This document shows, in pieces, positions 13,941 to 18,882 of a stretch of 18,882 bases of DNA. The translations under genes and the position numbers were made by a program. Each line of letters starts with the position of its first letter. The stretch's first letter is position 1. A model generated the notes under the pieces. That model did not search any database. It was not told where the DNA came from and saw only the letters and a program-made list of their open reading frames with translations. Origin of the DNA: Candidatus Heimdallarchaeota archaeon (lineage in GTDB: Archaea; Asgardarchaeota; Heimdallarchaeia; JABLTI01); the NCBI GenBank assembly GCA_023128635.1, contig JAGMDP010000090.1, positions 1 to 18,882 of the forward strand, in the 5' to 3' direction.

Positions 13941-15977
13941 ATGGCTGAAAATGAAAACACTACTACAGATAGTACATCAGATGAAAAACTGATTCTGAAG
14001 CTATTAAATGGAGTTTCTAATAAATATCATAATCAAATAAAATTACGATTAGAAGCGAAGAAGAAACAAAAATATAAAAAACAGAAGCTACGTGAGAAAT
14101 TCCTTGGTAAGCAAAAAGATCGAAAAATCGCTCGAAGACAACAGATAAGGTTACTATTATTTCCTGCAATGTTATCCCAAGCAATATTTCAAGGCATACC
14201 TCTTAGAGAACCGAAAAGAAAGGAGAAAAGTAGAGAAGAATTTACACCCTTGCTTTTCGAGGTTGAGAATAAATTCCTAATAAAAAAAGATCTTATCATA
14301 AACCAACAATATGTTGAATTTAGTTTAGATATTCTAGAGTATGTTCCAGATAAAATATATCTCCAAAGGATTGATACAGATAATAGTAAAATGCTTGTAA
14401 AAATGTATGTAGATTGGGGGTATTTAGATGAGAATCTTTTACATTTATTCCTTAATTCAAAAAAAGAGGATATTGCAATTTGTCAAATCGTAGTTCTAGA
14501 TGAAGCAAGGAACTTGGTAGGAGTTTACCCACTAAAACATATCTCAAAATTGATTAGAGACCGTAGAGAATCCGCAAATTCATTATTTATCGGTCAAATG
14601 AATAATTTAAAACCAAATACAATATACAAATACCGAATTGAATGTTATCGAAAAGCAGACAAGAAATTATTTGCTGGAACAAAATTCATTACTTTTAGAA
14701 CCTCATTTAATCTTTCTCAGAAAAATAAACCATTGTTCTTGACCGTAAGCTCTGATTTACATGCTGGGCGAAAAGGTGGATTTATGCGAGGAAAAGTTCA
14801 AAGAAAAGTGATAAAAGGAAATAATGATCTGGCAAGAGTTTTCTCAAGTATCGCTGCTACTGAAAGACATGTCACTTTTGATGAGGGGTACTCATTATCG
14901 ATAGCAACTGGTGATTTAACGGAAAATGCCTCGTATAGCGAATATTGGGCTGATCTGTTCAAAAGATGTTCTGTTTTATGGAATCATGTACCACTACTAA
15001 CGAGTATAGGTAATCATGATTATTATTGCGGAGGAAAGAGAAAAGGACAAGTGTTGGGTGGTTCAGAAGAGGATTGTCGGTTTTGGCACAAATATATTAC
15101 AAATCCTGTATCAAAAAACGGTTGTTTGCCTGGACACTGGTACTCTATAGATCAAGGGAATGTTCATGCAGTTTTTCTTGATAGTAATGGTTTAGGCTGG
15201 GGAAAATATGAGCTAGAATGTAATTCAGAACAATGGCATTGGTTGCTAAATGATCTTAGGCAATGGCGAGAAAGAGTAAATAAAGGTGAGAATGTTCCGC
15301 AATTCTGTTTTGTATTCATGCATTCCGCAATAATGAGTTTGGGATTCTGGGGTAGAGGATTCAGCTGGGGCAATGATGAGAAAGTACAATCGTTTTTAAC
15401 TCCACTTTTCAGAAAATATGGCGTTGATATGGTCTTCTGTGGTCATGATCATATCTACCAAAGATCAAATTGGCTGGGAACAACTTATCTCCAGAATGGA
15501 AGATATGGTGGGTCTACTAGACCATACTTTTTCTGGAGAAAGCGAAAAATTGTTTATGATCTTGAAAGGGTCAGTGAGAATTGGAATACAAGAATTTATA
15601 CAACTGTGTATGTTCCTCCAAATCTACAACAAATTTCTCCTGTTGAAGAAAATGAGTTTGAGAAATTCAAAATGAAGGTAAAAGATGAGTTAATGACTCA
15701 ACCACTTGCAAGCAACTTCTTCTTTGGATTAAGAAGAATCAATCAGAAAATCGGAAAATTATTTGATAAAAATAAATCAAAGAAAGAAGAACTCATTGAT
15801 AAAATCATTTTAACTAAGTTAGATGACCATGTTTGGTTAAGATCATATGCAGTAGAAGACGATTATAATATAAATTTTCAAGAAATTTTTGATATGAAAT
15901 TCATAAAGTCAAAAATACCTTGTGAATATACTGAGGATAATTATGAGATAGTTTGCCCTGAAGAATTAGTAGATTAA
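13941..15977 (+). CDS. Metallophosphoesterase, purple-acid-phosphatase-like, no signal peptide
   Basis: Dinuclear-metal phosphoesterase of 678 residues. Metal motifs are in order: Asp272-x-His274 (SSDLHAG), Asp325 (TGDLTENA), GNHDY with Asn358/His359, His461 (VFMHS) and His502-x-His504 (CGHDHIYQR). The domain before it (~110-255) is Fn3-like, ending in LKPNTIYKYRI and TFRT as in the N-terminal domain of purple acid phosphatases. The extreme N-terminus is strongly basic (~30-60, KKKQKYKKQKLREKF..RKIARRQQIR) and then RLLLFPAM; there is no secretion signal, so it is probably cytosolic or attached to membrane or nucleic acid. A ~110-residue C-terminal extension is unrecognised. TTGGAG precedes ATG 13941. 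Third gene of the TPR operon. Substrate unknown. Confidence 0.92.
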   Translation: MAENENTTTDSTSDEKLILKLLNGVSNKYHNQIKLRLEAKKKQKYKKQKLREKFLGKQKDRKIARRQQIRLLLFPAMLSQAIFQGIPLREPKRKEKSREEFTPLLFEVENKFLIKKDLIINQQYVEFSLDILEYVPDKIYLQRIDTDNSKMLVKMYVDWGYLDENLLHLFLNSKKEDIAICQIVVLDEARNLVGVYPLKHISKLIRDRRESANSLFIGQMNNLKPNTIYKYRIECYRKADKKLFAGTKFITFRTSFNLSQKNKPLFLTVSSDLHAGRKGGFMRGKVQRKVIKGNNDLARVFSSIAATERHVTFDEGYSLSIATGDLTENASYSEYWADLFKRCSVLWNHVPLLTSIGNHDYYCGGKRKGQVLGGSEEDCRFWHKYITNPVSKNGCLPGHWYSIDQGNVHAVFLDSNGLGWGKYELECNSEQWHWLLNDLRQWRERVNKGENVPQFCFVFMHSAIMSLGFWGRGFSWGNDEKVQSFLTPLFRKYGVDMVFCGHDHIYQRSNWLGTTYLQNGRYGGSTRPYFFWRKRKIVYDLERVSENWNTRIYTTVYVPPNLQQISPVEENEFEKFKMKVKDELMTQPLASNFFFGLRRINQKIGKLFDKNKSKKEELIDKIILTKLDDHVWLRSYAVEDDYNINFQEIFDMKFIKSKIPCEYTEDNYEIVCPEELVD

Positions 15978-16085
15978 TTGTAATTCCCAAATCACTTGAT
16001 TTCTTAATTCTCTTTGTAAGAGGAAAATTTAAAGGAAGTAAAAAGAACTATCTTTGCAAACAATCAGATTTTTAGGGTGTATATA

Positions 16086-17366
16086 TTGACCGATATTAAG
16101 AAGAAATTACTAATATCAGAGGACAAGCTTAAAGCTATCAATGATTTTTTTGTGAAAGAAAACAATCCTGTGATAGATGATCTACTTGCTGTCGTGGAAA
16201 AATACGGTGGCGTAGATGAAATAAATAAGAAAGCTGTTGAAGCTGGCAATCTTGATAATATTTTAGCAAGATTAGAAAAGAAGAACCCGGAGTATGTGAA
16301 GGATCTCAATTGGCTAGTTGAACAACGTGATAAAGACGCATTCATCAGTATTGCTGATTATCGAAAGAAAATCCTTGGGGCAGAAGTTGATAAGGTCAAA
16401 TTCGATGAATCCTTGGCTGTTACACTTGAAATAAGTGCTTGTCAGTATTTCCCATTCTTTATTGCAGAAGCAAAACGAGCAATTGAAAAACAGGATTTGA
16501 TGCCTGGTAGATTCATAAGAGTCAGGAAAATGAAAGAGCAAGAGGAAGATGGGGATTTACTTGCAATGACTGCTGCAATGCAGTTAATTGATGCTTCTTT
16601 TGTAGAAACACTTGATACAAAAGGCACTTCACCTGGACCAGATGGTGCTCCTGTGAATGTTCATCTTGGTGGACCTGCAACAATTACAGGTTATTTTGGC
16701 GGAATCGGTCAACCAAATGATTTCGCTCTTAAGTGGATTGATGAATTTCTTTACTATTACACAGAATATGGTGTTAAGCAAGTTCTCAACATTAATCCTG
16801 GAACAGTAATTCTTGGTTACATGCTCCACAAATTAGGAGTGGATATGGAATTTAAAATCTCCGTATTTATGGGGAACGATAATCCATATGCTTGTTTATG
16901 GACGTTAATGACTGCAAAACTACTAAGTCGAGATGATGGTAGTACTCCTCTAATTGGTTTCAATCTTTCAAATTCAGTAAACAACAAAACTATGGAAGTT
17001 ACTGCTGATTTTAGAAAAGATTGGGGTTTTGAGGACATTGTTAGATTTGAACATCACATTACTGAAACATGGAAGAGCATTGTTAGGCAGCCTTATGATC
17101 GAACTGATGAACTTGTTGAATTAGCCAAGACAATAAAGAACATTAGCGCAAAACACGAGGGCGGAAAACAAGCTGTTGAAGAGACTCGAGAGTATCAATC
17201 AGATATTCTAGATTACTTCCGAGAGAAAAGTGAAGTAATTAAAACTGGTGATATGGATAATATGAAAACCAATTTTTTGGACAAACATGATGCTTTGAAC
17301 TTTACAGCAGATGCCTTGACAAAGAATGGTCTGTCAGTTATTCCAGCAAGGAAATTACACAAATAG
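16086..17366 (+). CDS. Unrecognised ~426-residue enzyme-like protein, partner of the aldolase-Fae fusion
   Basis: I do not recognise the family. The protein is soluble, Gly/Asp-rich in the middle, with alternating strands and helices that suggest a TIM-barrel-like enzyme. Conserved-looking patches are FVETLDTKGTSPG, HLGGPATITGYFGG, LNINPGTVILGY, FKISVFMGNDNPYA, NLSNSVNN, RFEHHITET and NISAKHEGG; the last two hold His/Glu that could bind metal. The N-terminal ~100 residues are helical and charged. The frame allows GTG 16077, but TTG 16086 has AGGGTG 6 bases upstream and yields MTDIKKKL, so I prefer it. The stop codon overlaps the ribosome-binding site of the next gene 14 bases on, so the two are one operon; it probably acts on the same pathway as that aldolase-Fae protein. 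The reaction is unknown. Confidence 0.85.
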   Translation: MTDIKKKLLISEDKLKAINDFFVKENNPVIDDLLAVVEKYGGVDEINKKAVEAGNLDNILARLEKKNPEYVKDLNWLVEQRDKDAFISIADYRKKILGAEVDKVKFDESLAVTLEISACQYFPFFIAEAKRAIEKQDLMPGRFIRVRKMKEQEEDGDLLAMTAAMQLIDASFVETLDTKGTSPGPDGAPVNVHLGGPATITGYFGGIGQPNDFALKWIDEFLYYYTEYGVKQVLNINPGTVILGYMLHKLGVDMEFKISVFMGNDNPYACLWTLMTAKLLSRDDGSTPLIGFNLSNSVNNKTMEVTADFRKDWGFEDIVRFEHHITETWKSIVRQPYDRTDELVELAKTIKNISAKHEGGKQAVEETREYQSDILDYFREKSEVIKTGDMDNMKTNFLDKHDALNFTADALTKNGLSVIPARKLHK

Positions 17367-17380
17367 GAGTTGAAATTTTT

Positions 17381-18882
17381 ATGGCTAAAAAATTCAGACC
17401 TGGAGGAGTGAGTCCAGCACTCGTTACTCCTTTTACAAAGAAAGATGAAGTAGATGAGGAAGCTTATCGCAAATTAATCAGATTTGTTATCGATGATTTA
17501 GGTGTTACAGGAATAGTTCCTGCTGGATCCACTGGTGAATTTTCATCATTATTCTGGGATGAACAAAAGAAAATTATTGAAATCGCAGTTGATGAGGCTA
17601 ATGGCAAAGTTGATGTCATGGCCGGAACTGGAACAAGTGGTACAAAGCGAACGATAGCAATGACTAAGCATGCAATGGATGTTGGTGCAGATGCAGGTTT
17701 AATAGTAACTCCATACTACATGAAACCAACACAAAGAGGATTGTATAAGCATTATTCAGAAATCGCAAATAAAGTTGATTTCCCAATTATGCTATACCAA
17801 CTTCCAGCACTTACTGATGTTGTTCTTCCAAGAATGGTAGTAGAAGACTTGGCAGTAGAACATGAGAATATCGTCGGAATGAAATGTTCTTGGGGAAATA
17901 TGGCTTATTTAATGGAAATACTCGAGAGAGTAAAACCTGTAGCTCCTGAATTCAAGATTCTTTGTGGTTGGGATGAAATCGTTTTTCCAGCACTTGCTGC
18001 TGGTGTTGATGGCTGTATCTTAGCTTCTGCTAATTTTATTGGAGATTATTGGGTGAAAATCAAAAAATTAGTCGAAGCAGGAAAATTAGATGAAGCACGT
18101 AAAACAGAGATGGAAATCCACAAGATAACTCGAATTATTGTGAAAACTGGTGGTGCAGGAACTAAAGAAGCACTCAATATGATGGGAGTAAAGGTTCGAA
18201 AACCAAGATTACCTTTAGAAATTGGTGGAAGTATTAGTCACGAGTTACGATCTGAATTAAGACTTGAACTAGAAAGATTGGGCAAGATCAAAGTAGAACC
18301 AATTATTGCTTTACCAGAAGATCCTAAGAAAATCGAGGAAAGATTTGGACAAATTGATGTTACTGCTGAGACAATTCTACAAAAGAAATTACTTGTTGGT
18401 GAAGGATTCTTTGGTGGCGATCGACCAGAAATGGCTCATGTTGATCTTTTAATTGGTCCAAAAGATGGACCAGTTGGTGCAGCATTTGCTAGAGCACTCG
18501 CACTTGTAAAAGATGATCCCTCAAAAGTAGAAGGACATGAACCGCTTTTAGCATTACACGATACAAATGAAGCAGTGAAACCAGATACACTCCTTGTTCC
18601 GAAAGTCTTTATTAGAAACTTAAGACAAGCAACAATGGTTTTTGGTCCAGTGCAAGCTGGTGTAGCTAAAGCAGTTACTACCTGTGTTCAGGATGGTTTC
18701 ATTCCTGAAAAATATGTCAATGATCTAGTAATAATTGCCTCAGTTTTTGTCCATCCTACAGCTGTCTCTAGGAATAGAGTCTACGTGAATAATCGAAAAG
18801 CAACAGTAATGGCAATTAGAAATGCCATAGAAAATAGACCAGATCTCGATTATTTATTTGAGACCCCCACAAGACATCCATT
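17381..18882 (+). CDS. DHDPS/NAL-family aldolase fused to formaldehyde-activating enzyme (Fae), 3' end cut
   Basis: Residues 1 to ~300 form a class I pyruvate-type aldolase: AGSTGE (48-53) for the keto-acid carboxylate, Tyr112/113 in VTPYYMKP, Tyr139 in YQLPALTD and Schiff-base Lys168 in GMKCSWGN. Leu144 replaces the Arg that in true DHDPS binds aspartate semialdehyde, so lysine synthesis is unlikely. After a ~35-residue linker, residues ~338-501 are Fae: GEGFFGGDRPEMAHVDLLIG with active-site His353 and Asp355, PKVFIRN (Lys408), FGPVQAGVAKAV, VFVHPTA and terminal TRHPF. Fae condenses formaldehyde with tetrahydromethanopterin. The frame is uninterrupted to the window edge and lacks only the last few residues of a normal Fae. 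GGAG lies 11 bases before ATG 17381. I infer an aldolase that releases formaldehyde directly to the C1 carrier; the substrate is unproven. Confidence 0.93.
   Translation, partial: MAKKFRPGGVSPALVTPFTKKDEVDEEAYRKLIRFVIDDLGVTGIVPAGSTGEFSSLFWDEQKKIIEIAVDEANGKVDVMAGTGTSGTKRTIAMTKHAMDVGADAGLIVTPYYMKPTQRGLYKHYSEIANKVDFPIMLYQLPALTDVVLPRMVVEDLAVEHENIVGMKCSWGNMAYLMEILERVKPVAPEFKILCGWDEIVFPALAAGVDGCILASANFIGDYWVKIKKLVEAGKLDEARKTEMEIHKITRIIVKTGGAGTKEALNMMGVKVRKPRLPLEIGGSISHELRSELRLELERLGKIKVEPIIALPEDPKKIEERFGQIDVTAETILQKKLLVGEGFFGGDRPEMAHVDLLIGPKDGPVGAAFARALALVKDDPSKVEGHEPLLALHDTNEAVKPDTLLVPKVFIRNLRQATMVFGPVQAGVAKAVTTCVQDGFIPEKYVNDLVIIASVFVHPTAVSRNRVYVNNRKATVMAIRNAIENRPDLDYLFETPTRHP

Noticed and set aside
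17381..18280. Annotation of the aldolase half as dapA for lysine synthesis
   Set aside because: The arginine needed for aspartate semialdehyde is Leu here, no lysine-pathway gene is nearby, and the domain is fused to Fae.

Overview
The window is AT-rich DNA (about one third G+C by eye) with compact genes, TTG and GTG starts preceded by GGAG or GGTGAT ribosome-binding sites, and T/A-rich TATA-like boxes upstream of several genes. Together with a formaldehyde-activating enzyme (Fae) domain, this suggests a mesophilic archaeon, possibly an uncultivated Asgard-type lineage. The lineage is an inference: there is no rRNA or lineage-specific marker here, and Fae also occurs in methylotrophic bacteria. 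I found no tRNA, rRNA, CRISPR array, insertion sequence or integrase.

Layout. (1) 1-2451, plus strand: 3' part of a soluble GAF-PAS-GAF-PAS histidine kinase, cut by the window edge. (2) 2457-6623, minus strand: an FtsX/MacB-type permease and its LolD-type ATPase; two hairpins; a four-helix membrane protein with its own terminator-like hairpin; a nitroreductase-like flavoprotein; and a small unrecognised protein. (3) 6624-6752: a divergent promoter region with a 24-bp palindrome, then a TetR-type regulator that probably controls the ABC exporter. (4) 7560-8270: HEAT-repeat-like protein. (5) 8271-8539: non-coding, with two AACGTT-centred palindromic boxes and a strong hairpin that pairs better as plus-strand RNA. 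(6) 8540-9079, minus: VOC (HPPD/epimerase-like) metalloprotein. (7) 9258-10514, plus: peptidase T. (8) 10659-12239, minus: large HD-domain phosphohydrolase with a CxC-x7-CxC cysteine cluster. (9) 12615-15977, plus: a likely operon of a Lys-rich-tailed TPR protein, a small protein with a degenerate P-loop, and a purple-acid-phosphatase-like metallophosphoesterase without signal peptide. (10) 16086-18882, plus: a two-gene operon of an unrecognised ~426-residue protein and a DHDPS/NAL-family aldolase fused to a Fae domain.

The last operon is the most striking part. The aldolase half keeps the Schiff-base lysine and catalytic tyrosines but has Leu where true DHDPS has the arginine that binds the aspartate-semialdehyde carboxylate. 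The other half is a nearly complete Fae, which condenses formaldehyde with tetrahydromethanopterin. A simple reading is a retro-aldolase that releases formaldehyde (for example from 4-hydroxy-2-oxobutanoate) and hands it to the C1 carrier, with the upstream orphan enzyme preparing the substrate. This is a hypothesis from architecture and residues, not a demonstrated pathway.
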